A stretch of DNA of 64,000 bases from Dichetophora obliterata. Lineage: Eukaryota; Arthropoda; Insecta; Diptera; Sciomyzidae. The translations under genes were made by a program, and so were the position numbers. Shown piece after piece: positions 12,306 through 24,500 of this stretch. Every line of letters starts with the position of its first letter. The stretch's first letter is position 1. The notes beneath the pieces are model-generated. The model worked only from the letters and a program-made list of their open reading frames with translations. It searched no databases and had not been told where the DNA came from. The DNA lies in NCBI GenBank assembly GCA_963920525.1, contig OY986438.1, positions 127,630,420-127,694,419 of the forward strand, given 5' to 3'.

Positions 12306-15018
12306 ATTAACAAGCTCAGTGTGATCAGTTCTAAGCTGAAAATAAAAAGGCGTGCATCGAAAAAATATGTTGTGATGTAAATTGTGCATTCATTGAAAGT
12401 AGAGAACAGTAAAGTTTTATCTATATTATAAGACTGATCTATAACTTTTAATATATTGAAATAAGAAATAAAATTCTCATTGCTAAATAAATGCACAATT
12501 AATAATAAATATGTAAATTCAATGTTTAATCTTGCTTAATAAATTATGTTCATATGTCAAGCAGAATGTGGTAATTTTTCAAAGGATGATTTACTTGGGT
12601 CAAAAAATTTATGTCTTTTCTTACAAAACCGTTCACCATATCAATGAAATGCTTTTATTATAAGATAATGATTTAATTGCATCAAGCAAATTTTAATTAT
12701 TTCAAAAAAATAATAGAGAAAAATCAATAAAATTATTCTGGCATTTGGCTTTTTTTTTTAAATTTTATAAAAAAATATTTTTATTCGTTAGATTATAAAA
12801 CATGTATTATGAATATGATATTAAAAACTTGATCAAATTCTTCAAAGTTGAAACTGTTTTAACAAAAATAAGCTCAATAAAAACCAAAAAATAAAGGCAA
12901 GTTGAAACAATAATAACTTTGAGCACAAAAGTATATTTCAAGATTTTGTTTTTTGAACTATTTAATGTCTTAATTGCCTCTGAATTACACATAAAATACA
13001 ATAAAAAAATTTTAATAACTATAAATAGAATAGTCGTTGAACTATGACTGTAAATTTTTCAAGGAATGAAAATTTAAGTAAAATTTAGTAGGAAATATCT
13101 AGCTTATTAAACATTCTTAAAGTCGAAGACTATAGCTATCAAAAAATATCGTACTTGTACCTTCTGTTTCCTTAAAAGTCTGCTGCATCTAGCTACTATT
13201 AAGAATTTGAAATAAGTCTTAAAAATAAAATTTTTCCCTAAAATGCACTGATTTCCAAGACAATTTGTAGGTACTCTTTTAAATTTAAAGAAAAATAAAA
13301 TAGAATTCATTATTTAAAACAAGTTGTGGCCTTATTTTGTATTAGCAACCATTTTTTTAAGAACATATTTTTTAAATTTCGTTAATTTGGTAATATTGTT
13401 TTATAGGAGATATATCCATAACGTTTAAGTGAAGTTAAATAAACTAAATTTACTCTTTAAAAACATAAACAAGCAATTTTATGTGGGTTTTTTATTAAAA
13501 AAAATATAGTTTGTATGGGATTGAGGCGATGCCGTTAACTCAGAATTCTAATTTTTTGTGCTGTTACTTAATTTAAGAAAAAACTCATTTGTACAGAATT
13601 TCATGGCCCTAGCTTTTATAGTTTCTGAGATAATGCAAATGTCATCCTAAAATCGAAAAAAGCGAACTGTGCAACGTCCAGTCTTCGTTTTGTTTTACAT
13701 AGTGACACAGTATGTCTTTTTATTTTGTTCTTGATAAAAGAAAAATAAAGCTTCAATTGAGAATTTCATGTACATGTAACAACCGATAGCCTTTTTGAAA
13801 TGCGTGAGATTAAAGAATGCTTGACTTTTTTCTCTTCGTGTGACGTGATATATTATTCACATATTCATATGTTTATATGTATGTATGTATGAGTCACACT
13901 CATTCGCAGTTGAACAAACATAGAATCAATCAAACGTAATTAATTGAAAATAGCATCTAGTTTTTTTTTAAAAGGGTGGTGGTTTAATAACAGACTTATG
14001 CTTAAGTCTGTGTGTCATGACACATTTATTTCAGCAACAGGTTTTATTGATGTGAAAGTTATCGAGTCTTAAAATCTTAAAGTTTTATTATAAAGAGTTT
14101 GTACATTTCAGAATTGTACAGAAAAAGTTTTAACTTTACAAGAGATATTTTCTTTTGATGACTTTCTGAAAGTTATTTGAAGGAGACGAACATAAATCTT
14201 TATCTAGCATATGTTCGCTCTCACATGAGAGTTTCTTAATCCGCCATTCATTTAAATTTATTTTCTTTATTCGAATAAAAACCTGTCAAATTATTCGTTT
14301 TGCTTGAAAAAAGTTTTGAGTTATCAAGGGAATAATTAGGGAGAAATAAGTATGTAAATTATATTTTACCTTCGATTTCATTTAAATTAAAGATCGTATT
14401 GTGGCGGGACGGACTTTGAGAACGCAGTTTAATTGTTTTTGTTTTTTATTCATTTGCTTATGTTACTTTATTATGCGCTTAATAGATACAATAAAAATAT
14501 TTTGTTTTTCTTTAAAAATCAAAAATTCAAATCAAGTTAAAGATATTTTAAGGAACACTGCCAAAGCAGAAGAAGAAAAACATTTGTTTATAAATTTTGA
14601 TTAAATCCATGTTTGTCTGGAATGAGGTGTGGGGGAGGCACTTAAAAGTATAAAATATACCCACTTCTTGTTGCACAAAAGCATGCCATTCGCTTTATTT
14701 CTAATAAGAACAAATTTTATTGCAGCCTTTTACTTTTCAGAAATCTTAGTGTCCTTATTTTGAAACATTTAAATTTCTATAAAGTTTTAAAATTTTTTTT
14801 TTTTATTAAATCTAGTTACCTCCTGAGCCGACTCTCAGATATCATTTGAAAGTTAATGGCTACAATGTTGTAATGGTTCCGCCGCACACATTGAGGATAT
14901 TTCTAAATTTTTTTACTTCTCGTTTTTTACTTCGTTGCTCCTCGGCTCTAATATTGTACAAATTAGTTCTTATGTTTTTATCAAGCTGGACTCACTTCTA
15001 GTTTCTTTGTGAACTATA
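12306..15018. other. AT-rich DNA, no gene seen
   Basis: No supported gene. Short frames on either strand lack recognisable domains. Confidence 0.35.
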
Positions 15019-15476
15019 GAAGCAGCTAAACATTCATTGCTGTTTTTTTAATAACATGCAATAACAATAGAGTTCAGCTACTACAGCTTTTTCACACTTT
15101 CACAACATTTGCTCATTTAAAGTCACAACTCAGATAGCAATTGAAAAAAATTCAACGCCATTGATACAAATAGCTTAAAACTAGCCAATGCTGGAAAAAT
15201 TTACCCACCAATATAGTATTTGGGCTCAAGGACATTACAAGACAACTAACCATGCTTAAATGTACGTAGATCTAATTAAATTATACTTTTTAGTCTACTT
15301 TTGAGTTGACCTTTCAACAAGTTAACATCAAATATGCTATAATTGTTAACAAAGGTATATTATAAATAAATCTAGTTGTCAGCATTTCTGCTGCTTCTAC
15401 GGTTAGTGTCAAAATTAGGCCAAAGCCTACGACAATTAATTATAAAATAAATATTAAAAGGCCGATGACATCAATA
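15019..15476 (+). repeat. Compound dispersed repeat, copy 2 (left part)
   Basis: Close match to 9076-9544, starting TAGAAGCAGCTAAACATTC. It carries a small insertion near 15110-15125 and lacks about 28 bp present in copy 1 near 9393-9423. It runs directly into the TA-flanked MITE. Confidence 0.7.
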
Positions 15477-16696
15477 CACGGTTAGAAATTTTGGAATAAA
15501 TTTTAGTCCCACTAAAATATTACTGCGTTCTTTTAAACCTTTCGGTTTAAAATTTAAACTTTTCAAATACTAACTCTATTTAAAACTCTTCTGTAACTCC
15601 ATTTTAGCTTTTTGGTTTAAATTAAGTACAATTCTGTATTACTTTTTGTTTTGAATACAATGTATACTAAATTCTAGTACTTTTGGATACTAAATTTGGA
15701 TTAAGACACGTAAAAACTTAGCCTGGCAATGCTGCGACTCAATATTAAGGCGACTCGGTTCATATATTTGTTTATCGCGTTTTTTATGTATAGGCCAATA
15801 GCCTGATGGTTAGAGTAGTGAGTTTACAAACTAGTGCCCTGTTTAGGTAAAACGAAGCCTTTGTGATAAGCTTCGTTCGTTTTCCGACGTGATCGTTCTA
15901 AATTGGGTCTTTGTAATTTTTTTCTTGCGTCACCGTTCAACATTTCGTTGCTTTCGTTTTTGAAATATTCTCAACGTCAGTACTTGTCAAAAACATTATT
16001 ACCAGATTTTAAAAGTTCAGCATTTAGCATTTTTTAACAGGTGGCAATACTTTTTGCATCAGCTGTTTTGGTTATTGAATTGTTGACATTTGGTAGAAAT
16101 TAAACTGTTTTTAAATTAATTGTGATAGTCTCTGTTTTAAAATAGACTGTGTGCACTTCTTTGTGGAAGACCGTTGAAATTTACTTTAGCATATGGCGTT
16201 CCATTTTTCATCTGCTTTTGCTCTACTAGCTCCAAAAACTGTTAGCAGCAACTTCCATTTTCAGAACGATAACAATTTTGTTCTCGTCGAATTGTGACGT
16301 CTCGTTCAGAGTTTTTTGCTTACAAAGACCCAACTTTACACTGAGGTTACGTCTTTGTTCGTTGCTGAGTCAGCTGTGTTCGTTTGTGTCTGACATTCTT
16401 CATGCATGGATCCAAAAGAGCTGATTGCCGCCTGTTGGACGATTCGTTCGTGAAATAGATGCATCGTTAGTTTTACCTAAACAGGGTATAAACGTCGTGT
16501 GATCGAATCTTGCGGTGTTGTTTTTTGTTTTTTTTTGTCGTAATATTTTAATCCAAGCTTGTACTAAATTTTAAACCAAAGCTTTATTAAAACCATTTTT
16601 TAGTATTTTGCAAATACTAGATTTGGAACCAAAGCTGGTGTTGACTTATATGTAGTACAGAAAAGTTTCAATTTTAGTACAAGATTTCTAACCGTG
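15477..16696. mobile_element. TA-flanked inverted-repeat element with tRNA-like interior
   Basis: The ends are CACGGTTAGAAAT and its complement, flanked by TA on both sides (15475-15476 and 16697-16698), which suggests a Tc1/mariner-like TA target. The interior holds a split tRNA-like region. An A-box-like segment (GCCTGATGGTTAGAGTAGTG, about 15800-15820) lies left of a nested insertion, and a B-box-like segment (GTGATCGAATCTTGC, about 16499-16513) lies right of it. Without the insertion the two would be spaced roughly as in a tRNA-derived promoter. A truncated copy of the left end lies at 9545-9628. No transposase was seen. Confidence 0.65.
15837..16486. mobile_element. 650-bp inverted-repeat element nested in the TA-flanked MITE
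   Basis: The termini are CCCTGTTTAGGTAAAAC and its exact complement. Inside them a second pair, TTGGGTCTTTGTAA and its complement (near 15904 and 16320), extends the inverted structure. The element interrupts the tRNA-like part of the host MITE between its A-like and B-like boxes. A segment at 15985-16185 is shared with 9628-9827. No convincing target duplication could be read. Confidence 0.7.
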
Positions 16697-16747
16697 TAGT
16701 TAGTGTTAAAACTTATAAGGGAATTTCTGGAAAATCGAATACCCCAG

Positions 16748-16966
16748 TTATGAATACCCCAGTTGGTGTAAGCAGACGATATCAGCAGATTTTCTTCTCT
16801 GACTTAGAGATTGCATTTTTAATAACTTTAAACGATCCTCATATGGAGGAAACGATCCTCTCAGAGCAAACTGAACAAAACATTTTTGGATCCTTTCTAT
16901 TCGATCAACATGCCCATTGTAAGGTGGGGACCATGCTTGACTTGCATACTTCAAATGACGACGCAC
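16748..16966 (-). pseudogene. Jockey-type LINE RT C-terminal fragment
   Basis: The minus-strand frame reads LKYASQAWSPPYNGHVDRIE followed by RIQKCFVQFALR and PPYEDRLKLLKMQSLSQRR. This matches the region after the catalytic core of jockey/CR1-like reverse transcriptases, where RPxLEYAS-VW-P and IE-VQ-F--F are recurrent. The same region at 22440-22640 reads RPILEYASVVW and ESVQKQFLLFCL. A few residues seem missing between FALR and PPYEDR. It is a short 3' fragment without a tail, from an element distinct from the one at 21.5 kb. Confidence 0.65.
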
Positions 16967-18271
16967 AATTTAATAATACAGCCTTGTAGTTGTTTTTAGA
17001 GCTGTACAAGAATGCATTCAATTTGGTTTTATTAAAAAAAAAAGTGAATCAGTGAATAACGAAATAAGAATGCATTTAATGAATGCAAAATTGATTTATA
17101 AATACCATTTTTAATTCAAATTTATTTTTAAAGAAATGATTAACCTCAGACATGGGCGACGGTTGGTATCTCCTCCAAAAAAAACTTCGAACCTTTGTAT
17201 GAACACCTGCCAAGCCGCGTCATTTTTGGTTTAGCCGTTTTTCCGTACTGTGAGTGCAAAGTTGGACCGACTACGAAATCGTTACAGTAGCCACAGGACG
17301 TGATTTTTTTTTTAACTATTTTTGGTAAATTTTGGTAAGTAAAAAATGTTGTTGTTTTTGCTCGAAATGAAGTAATTTCGTCATATTTTTTACTTTTTTT
17401 AATGTACAAATGAATGCAACATAAAAAACACGTGTTTCTGACCAAAGAAAAGTGTCCGACATTTGTGTTTTTTTTTTCATACGATCTTGTTTAGTGACTC
17501 GTTTAGAAGTCCCGACATTACAAATCACAACTAAGAAATTGATCAGGTGCATACTGAAAACGCCTTTAAAACGTGAGGACAGGCCAATTCACTTTGAAGA
17601 CCAGAAATGGCATTATTGCAGTTGCTGCCCTCCAACTAATAAAAAGAGAACAGTTTACTGCTATTTTTTTTTTGTGAAAGAGCAGCATGTGATGATCACC
17701 GAGTGCATACTTGTTTTAAATGCAAACCTTAAAAAATTTTTAACTTTTGTACAATAATATTTGTTATTTAGAATAACTGTATTTTTGTAAAAATAATATA
17801 TTAAAATTATAAAAACAATAAAAAAATAATAATAACCATGTAAAAATAATTTTTTCCAAAATTTTAATAACTATTTTGAACATTAAATGTCCCTAGGGGG
17901 GTGTTTATCCAATAAAACCTTAAATTTCTTTAAAATTTTTTTACTCCAAAAAATGCCAATTTTCAGGTTGCAAAATAATTATGATTTTTGAAACAGAGCC
18001 AAATTTGGGTAGATTTTTTTTTAAGACATATATATGAAGCTTTAATTCCTACAATATTTTTCCTTAATATCAATTCGGGCCGGAGATATGAATTTTGGAC
18101 TAAAAACTGAAAAAATTCTCGTTTTCAGCTATTCTGATATTTTTGGCGCAAAACTGAGTGGACATTTTGGCCAAATCACTTCTTTTTCCTTTAATTGAAA
18201 TGCTTATCTAAAAACTTAAAAAAAAATTTGCCCAAAAAATTTTTTGAAGGGGTTAAATAATCGTTACACTA
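16967..18271. other. AT-rich DNA; one cysteine-containing frame
   Basis: At about 17570-17690 (+) a frame contains HFEDQKWHYCSCCPPTNKKR. This faintly recalls the C-terminal cysteine cluster of piggyBac-like transposases, but no DDD core was found and the assignment is weak. The rest is AT-rich without a supported gene. Confidence 0.25.
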
Positions 18272-18553
18272 CACTGAACCAAAAAGGTACATTATATTAA
18301 TGAAAAGGTGCATTAATTTCAATGAATTATTCATTGATTTTGGTCCAATGAACTGTGGTCATTGATTTCAATGAATTTTCTTCATAATTCAATGAATAGT
18401 TCATTAAACTTGGTGATTTTCAATGAATGGTTCCTTGAATATCAATGTACACTTCATTGAATTCAATGAATACGTTCATTAAAAAAATGCCAAAATTAAT
18501 GATTTTTTCATTGAATTTAATGAAAAGTTCAAGTGAAAGAAAAAGTTAAAAGC

Positions 18554-19000
18554 TTAGAAATCTTCAATTTCTGCCAACTTTGCCCGCACAGCTTTATATT
18601 TTATGTGGTTTTCATCCTTTAAAAATGTAAACATTTTTTGAAAATGATGACAGCAGTCACTTAAAATGTCAGGTATACTTCCGAAATCGACGGAAAAATC
18701 TTTTTCAATCTAAAATATATTTATTTTTAATTTAATGAGATCTTTTTTCTTTCAATTATATCACAGCTGTTAAATTGCGATTACGATTAGTAAATAGTAA
18801 TTTTTTTTTTGTTTTTGTATCAAGACTATGCACAACACGTAAATGTTTTTTAAAGGCTGAAAAATTACTAAATACTAGATTGCAAATTTCTTTGCAACAG
18901 CGGTAAACACTATTAGCAGATATGATATGATTTTTTTTTTTATATGAACTAATAGTAATTCAACAGATTTAAACTTTCCTTTACATTCAAAGCACAACAT
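18554..19000 (-). CDS. Two-exon zinc-finger-like ORF inside the TA-flanked element
   Basis: Starting at ATG 19000 the minus strand reads MLCFECKGKFKSVELLLVHI, with C-x2-C and a following H. After a homopolymer A run at about 18930-18941 the frame shifts by one and continues with YRCCKEICNLVFSNFSAFKK and HLRVVH, a second C2H2-like finger. A possible donor (GCT/GTGATA at 18764) and acceptor (TTTTAG at 18715-18710) bound a 55-bp intron with matching phase. Exon 2 (18709-18554) reads IEKDFSVDFGSIPDIL, CCHHFQKMFTFLKDE and AKLAEIEDF, then a stop. C2H2 fingers usually bind nucleic acid. The frame break lies in a homopolymer, so it could be a real indel or a sequencing error. It may be the first and last exons of a larger transposon gene that lost its middle. 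Confidence 0.45.
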
Positions 19001-19119
19001 TTTCTTCACTTTTAATTTAATTTATTATCACCTTTTATCTAAAATTTACACACACAATTGCCACACGACTTCACAACTTTGCGTTTCACTTCAAACAAAA
19101 TTGGGAAGGGAATAAATTA

Positions 19120-19385
19120 ATATACATTGAATTTAATGAACTGAATACATTGAACTTATTGAACTATGCATTGAATTTAGTGAACTATACATTGAATGTA
19201 ATGAACTATACATTGAATTTAATGAACTATACATTGAAATCAATGAACAATACATTGAATTCAATGAATTATACATTAAATTCAATGAACTATACATTAA
19301 ATTCAATGAACTGTACATTTAATTTAATGAACTATTCATTGCATTTAATGACCTAAACATTGAATTCAATGAACTGTTCAATAAA
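19120..19385 (+). repeat. 21-bp minisatellite of ACATTGAATTTAATGAACTAT type
   Basis: About twelve near-regular units of roughly 21 bp, each with the partial palindrome ATTGAATTTAATGA. The array makes repetitive open frames on both strands that are not genes. Related scattered units occur at 18300-18530 and 19400-19620. Confidence 0.85.
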
Positions 19386-19688
19386 AATAAATGTATGGTT
19401 CGTTAAAATTTGATTTACAACCGGAATCAATGTACTTTTCATTGATATCAATGAAAAGTCCATTAAAATAATGAAAACAAATCATTCATATTTATAAAGA
19501 CATTTTTAATGAATATAACTTCATTGATTTTAATGAACAGTATGTTAAAAACTATGAGCAATTCATTAAAATTCAATGTTTTTTTTTCATTAAAATCAAT
19601 GAATTAATTTTAACGTACGCTGTTCATTAAATTTGTTTTTTCTGTGTAGCCACAGCGCGTAGGCAAATACTAACTAGTCACACGGAGG

Positions 19689-20415
19689 GTTAATTATTCA
19701 TTTCAATAATTCATTTTCGTTATTCAGAATAATGAATCAATTTTTTTATTCATTTAAATGCTATTCACAAAGAAGGCAAGTCACAAAGAATTTCATAATT
19801 TTAATAATTCTTTTTTTATTCGTTATTCATTTTTTATTCGTTTCTAATTTTTTATTCATCATTCATTTTTTGTTCATTATTAGTTTTTTTTTTATTAATC
19901 ATTTTTTATTCATTATTCACTTGTTATTCATTATTTATTTCTTATTCATTATTGAGTTTTATTTATTAATCATTTTTTATTCATTATTCATTTGTTTTCA
20001 TTATTCATTTTTTATTCATTATTCATTTTTTAATCACTATTCATTTGTTATTCATTACTATTTAATTATTTATTCACTATTAATTTTTTTATTCATTTTA
20101 GACCTAAGTCATAAATAAGAAATTCATAACATATGAATAATGAATAAAAAATTAATAATGAATAACAAACGGATAATGAATAAAAAATTAAAAAAGAATA
20201 ATGAGCAAAAATGAATAACAAGTGAATAATAAATAACAAATAAATAAGGAATACGAAATGAATAACGAATAAAAAATTAATAATGAATAAAGACAGAATG
20301 CTAATTGAATATTCTGAAATTCTTTGTGAATTGCACTCTTTATGAACATCATTAAAATAAATAAAAAATGATTCATTATTCTGAATAACGAAAATTAATA
20401 ATTGGAATTAATAAC
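19689..20415. repeat. Foldback of TTATTCAT-type repeats
   Basis: The left arm (from GTTAATTATTCATTTC) and the right arm pair over most of their length, including a shared non-repetitive core (CGTTATTCAGAATAATGAAT and CACAAAGAATTTC). Between them are variable repeats of TTATTCATT on the left and their complement AATGAATAA on the right. The whole 727 bp could form one long hairpin. Long open frames here are repeat artefacts. Confidence 0.75.
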
Positions 20416-21146
20416 ACGGTGCTAAAGTGAAAATGAACTTTTGAATTTACATAGCACAGATCGTAGTTTTGGTCAAGTATAACATGACACCATACTTTGA
20501 ATTTTTAATACACCCCCAAAATTTATTTTTACCGTTAATAAACCGATTTTTAGGTACTTGACGCATTCAGCAATCATTAACTCAGCAATTTTTTAATTGA
20601 TTTTCGATTTTAAAAAGGTTTCGGAAAGATAAATAATAAAGCTTTTAAGATATGTACATATCTAAAGAACTACAAAAATAACTGTTTTAGTTATAATCGA
20701 CCAAGCATAACATGTTTACCTTTTTTCCAACTTTTTCAACTTTGAGGATTATTTACTACCAAAGTTTTGTTAAAAGCTACTACAAACGGAATAATTTTCT
20801 AAAAGTACACTATATTAAGAATGAATTAAATATTTATCTATAAAAATAGGATGAAAATTGACTTAGTAATTGCATTTTATTAATATATAGAAATTAAGCC
20901 ATCGTTGCTCAATGGGTCTTGTGAGCATTCATGTATCACTTTAAAGAATCCATTAAATATATTTTTATGATTTCTTTTAAAATTTGTATATTTTTTATTC
21001 TGTTTTTATTGTCCTATTCGGAAATAACATTTCAAAAACCCCCAAGATTTTTGCTTTTACATTAAACTAATCTTTATATGAATAAGGCAATATTTTAGAG
21101 TTTTCCATTTGTTGTTTCACCGTAAAAAGTTATTCTGACTTTTATC
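20416..21146. other. AT-rich DNA, no gene seen
   Basis: No supported feature was recognised. Confidence 0.35.
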
Positions 21147-21543
21147 GATACAAGAAATGCTTTCTGGACCTTTTTCGTTTGCAAGAAACATCGTCAGTTT
21201 CACGTTGAAGTGACCAGCAGTAATCATCTAACATTCTGGTTTGACTTTTCTCTTTAAAAGCATCTTCAAGTGGTAGCATCTCTTGATGAAATCCTTCACC
21301 TTGTTCATGGCTCAAGTTATCAAGATTGTCTGGGAAAAAAGTTGAAATGAAAATGCAGAAAATTAATTTTTATGGACTTTCTGCATCCCGTTTCTCCGTA
21401 GGCATTCAAGAATTCCTTTACAACGTCAATGAAATCGGCACTTCATTTGTTTCTCAACAAATTTTCTTCAGAAATAAAACTTGTACATGGTCTTCTTTCA
21501 ATGTCACTCAATTTTTGGGAATTTGAGGTCCCACGAATATACC
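21147..21543 (-). pseudogene. Relic of an uncharacterised arthropod TE-like gene, 3' part
   Basis: Minus-strand segments read IFVGPQIPK, DFIDVVKEFLNAYGETGCRK, LHFHFNFFPDNLDNLSHEQG, EGFHQEMLPLEDAF and MLDDYCWSLQRETDD, with frame changes and stops between them. I recall a widespread arthropod protein group of unknown function, probably of transposon origin, that has IFVGPQIR, then an HSH-FPENLG--S-EHGERFHQ region, then an ADYCW-L tail. The order here matches. The upstream part of the same relic lies at 25741-26130, on the far side of an inserted LINE. The family recall is from memory and cannot be checked here. Confidence 0.55.
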
Positions 21544-21553
21544 AGTAAATTGA

Positions 21554-24500
21554 CAAATATATTCATTTATCATTCCGCTGCATAAATCCGGAAATAAGTC
21601 TTTAATTAATAACTACCGTGGTATTGCAAAATTAAGCTCTTTGCCTAAACTTTTAGAGGCAATTGTTACATCACGACTATCGCATAGCGTTAAATCTTTA
21701 ATGTCTCCTTTCCAACATGGATTCCTTTCTGGAAAATCCACTGTTACTAACCATCTCAAATTTACATCAAAAACTATAGAAAACTTTGGAAAAGGCATGC
21801 AGACTGATGTTATTTACACGGATTTTAGCAAAGCTTTTGACATTGTAAATCACAAACTATTGATCTTAAGATTACATCTTGTTGGATTTCCTATACCGTT
21901 GATAAAGTGGATTGAATCTTACTTAAGCAACAGAACACAATCTGTTATTTTTAAGCTCAAGAAATCACATGAGTTTCCTGTTACTTCAGGAGTACCTCAA
22001 GGAAGTCATCTTGGGCCCCTTCTGTTTCTACTTTTTAAAAACGATTTGCCATCTGTCCTAATGCATTCTAGCATCTTAATGTTTGCTGACGACGTCAAAC
22101 TCTTCCTTTCTTTTAAAAATGATAATGACGCTGTATTTTTGCAAGCCGACATCTTCATAACTGGTGCAAAACGAACCGTATGAACTTCAACATGAAGAAA
22201 TGCAAGCATAATTCTTTCTCGCGCAAACCACCAATTAAATGTTCCTTCAAAATTTGTGGTTATCCATTGGAGTCCTTAGATATTTTCAATGATCTTGGAG
22301 TTACAATGGATCCTAAACTACGTTTTAATATTCATGTAAATAAAATAATAAATAGAGCAAATAGTACTTTAGGATTTATTAAACGTTGGGCAAAAGAGTT
22401 TAATGATCCATTCATAACGAAAACCTTATTCACTTCCCTAGTGCGGCCTATCTTAGAATACGCTTCAGTTGTTTGGTGCCTACGATACGGTTGTTACATA
22501 GACGACATTGAATCAGTGCAGAAACAATTTCTTTTGTTTTGCTTAAGCTATCTTTATTGTAATACTGATTTTCACTTACCATCTTATGAATACCGGTTAC
22601 AACTCTTAAATCTTCCTTCTTTAAAAAATCGGAGAATTATGATAAATGCTTGTTGGATTATAAAACTTTTACATGGATATGTCAACAGTCCATATTTATT
22701 GAGTAAAGTATATTTTAATATTCCTCTTCGTCCTAGAAGATCTTTTGAGTTACTCCACATGAACTTTTGTAGAACTAATTATTTGCAAAATGAATCTCTT
22801 AGAAGCGCTTGCGGTGATTTTAATTTTGTATCTGATGTTGTATCCTTAAGGGCCATTTTGTTCACAGAGAGATAGATTTATCCCCGAGTTAATTCCATGA
22901 TTTTTCCAGTTTTTCATTTGTTCACAGTGAGTTAAGCATTTAACTCTTCAAGCTGGAGATAAAAATGGTGGCGAGATAGCTTAACCCCAGAAATATTTAA
23001 CTCGTGAAAATTGGTGAGTTAAGATTTTTAATTCGCTCTCATCACTCTCATTTTAATATTTTTTATTTACTTGGTGTCAAAATATTGAAAATACAGATTT
23101 TTAAACATAGGGAAACAGTATTGGGGGTTACTGATTTCGAATCTGGTGTCAGAATTTTAAAATTTGGATTAATTTTTTATTTTTACGAATTCGGGGCTGG
23201 CGCGAACTAAAGGGTAAAAATGGGTCGCTGAATCCGAATCCGTTGTCAGAATTTCAAAATTCGAAAATTTTTCTACACATAGGGCTGCCACCTAAAAATG
23301 TTTTATTTTAAGAATTTTAAACATGAGGGAACAGTATTGGGATGTTACTGATTTCAAATCTGAACTCAAAATTTTTAAATTCAAGATGGTGGATAGGGTT
23401 GCCACCTTAATATTCTACATTTTTACGAATTCGGGGCTGCCAAAAAAAAAAAATGGAATACCAAAAATGGGTCGCTGAATCCGAATCCGTGGCCAGAATT
23501 TCAAAATTATAAAGTTTTGAAATAATAGGGTTGCCACCTAATAATAAGTCATTTTAAGAATTTTAAACATTATTTAACAGTATTAGGGAGTCACTGATTT
23601 CGAATCTGAAGTCAGAATTTTAAAATTCAAAATGGTGGATAGGGTTGCCACCCTAGTTTTTTGTATTTTTATGAATTCGGGGCTGGCAAAAAAAAATGGT
23701 CTTCCAAAAATGGGTCGCTGAATATGAATCCATGGCCAGAATTTCAAAATTATAAAGTTTTGAAATAATAGGGTTGCTTTTACTTTTGAAAATACATATT
23801 ATTAGGTGGCAGCCCCATTATTATAAAATTTTATCATTTTTAAATTCTGACCACGGATTCGGACTCAGCGACCCATTTTTGGCATACCATTTTTTTGCCA
23901 GCCCCGAATTCATAAAAATACAAAAAATTAAGGTGGCAGCCCTATCCACGATTTTAAATTTTAAAATTCTGACTTCAGATTCGGAATCAGTGACTCCTTA
24001 ACACCGTTAAATAATGTTTAAAATTCTTAAAAATATTTATTATTAGGTGGCAACCCTATTATTTCAAAACTTTATAATTTTGAAATTTTGACCATGGATT
24101 CATATTCAGTGACCCATTTTTGGCGTACCATTTTTTTTTTGCCAGCCCCGAATTCATAAAAATACAAAAAATTAAGGTGGCAACCCTATCCACCATCTTG
24201 AATTTTAAATTTTTGACTTCAGATTCGAACTTAGCGACCCCAATACTCTTTCCTCATGTTTAAAATTCTTAAAATAAAACATTTTTAGGTGGCACCCCTA
24301 CGTGTAGAAAAATTTTCGAGTTTTGAAATTCTGACAACAGATTCGGAATCAGCGACCCAATTTTACATAGTGTTTCTCCCAGAGTTGAATTCGCATAAAT
24401 AAACAAGAAATTAGGTGGCAACTTTATCCGCCATCTTGAATTTTAAAATTCTGACACCAGATTCGGAAGAAGTAACCCCCAATACTGTTTCTTCATGTTT

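Larger units (their letters stand above)
18272..19646. mobile_element. TA-flanked element carrying a zinc-finger-like gene
   Basis: The ends resemble each other as inverted repeats, CACTGAACCAAAAA at the left and CACAGAAAAAACAAA (complement) at the right, each flanked by TA (18270-18271, 19647-19648). Subterminal regions on both sides are filled with palindromic ATTGAAnnnAATGA motifs. The centre carries a minus-strand two-exon reading frame (18554-19000). At 1375 bp it is larger than a simple MITE but too small for a full transposase gene. Confidence 0.55.

Noticed and set aside
17452..17757. piggyBac C-terminal cysteine domain
   Set aside because: The cysteine spacing is incomplete and no catalytic core is nearby; kept only as a remark.
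19133..19356. Repetitive frames on both strands (MYSSLNS / MNYTLNL)
   Set aside because: Both are products of the 21-bp minisatellite.
19120..19640. CRISPR-like array
   Set aside because: The spacing is regular, but the spacers are themselves repeats and the context is eukaryotic.
19732..20118. 128-codon Phe/Ile/Leu-rich frame that looks like a membrane protein
   Set aside because: It is the translation of TTATTCATT repeats in one arm of a foldback.
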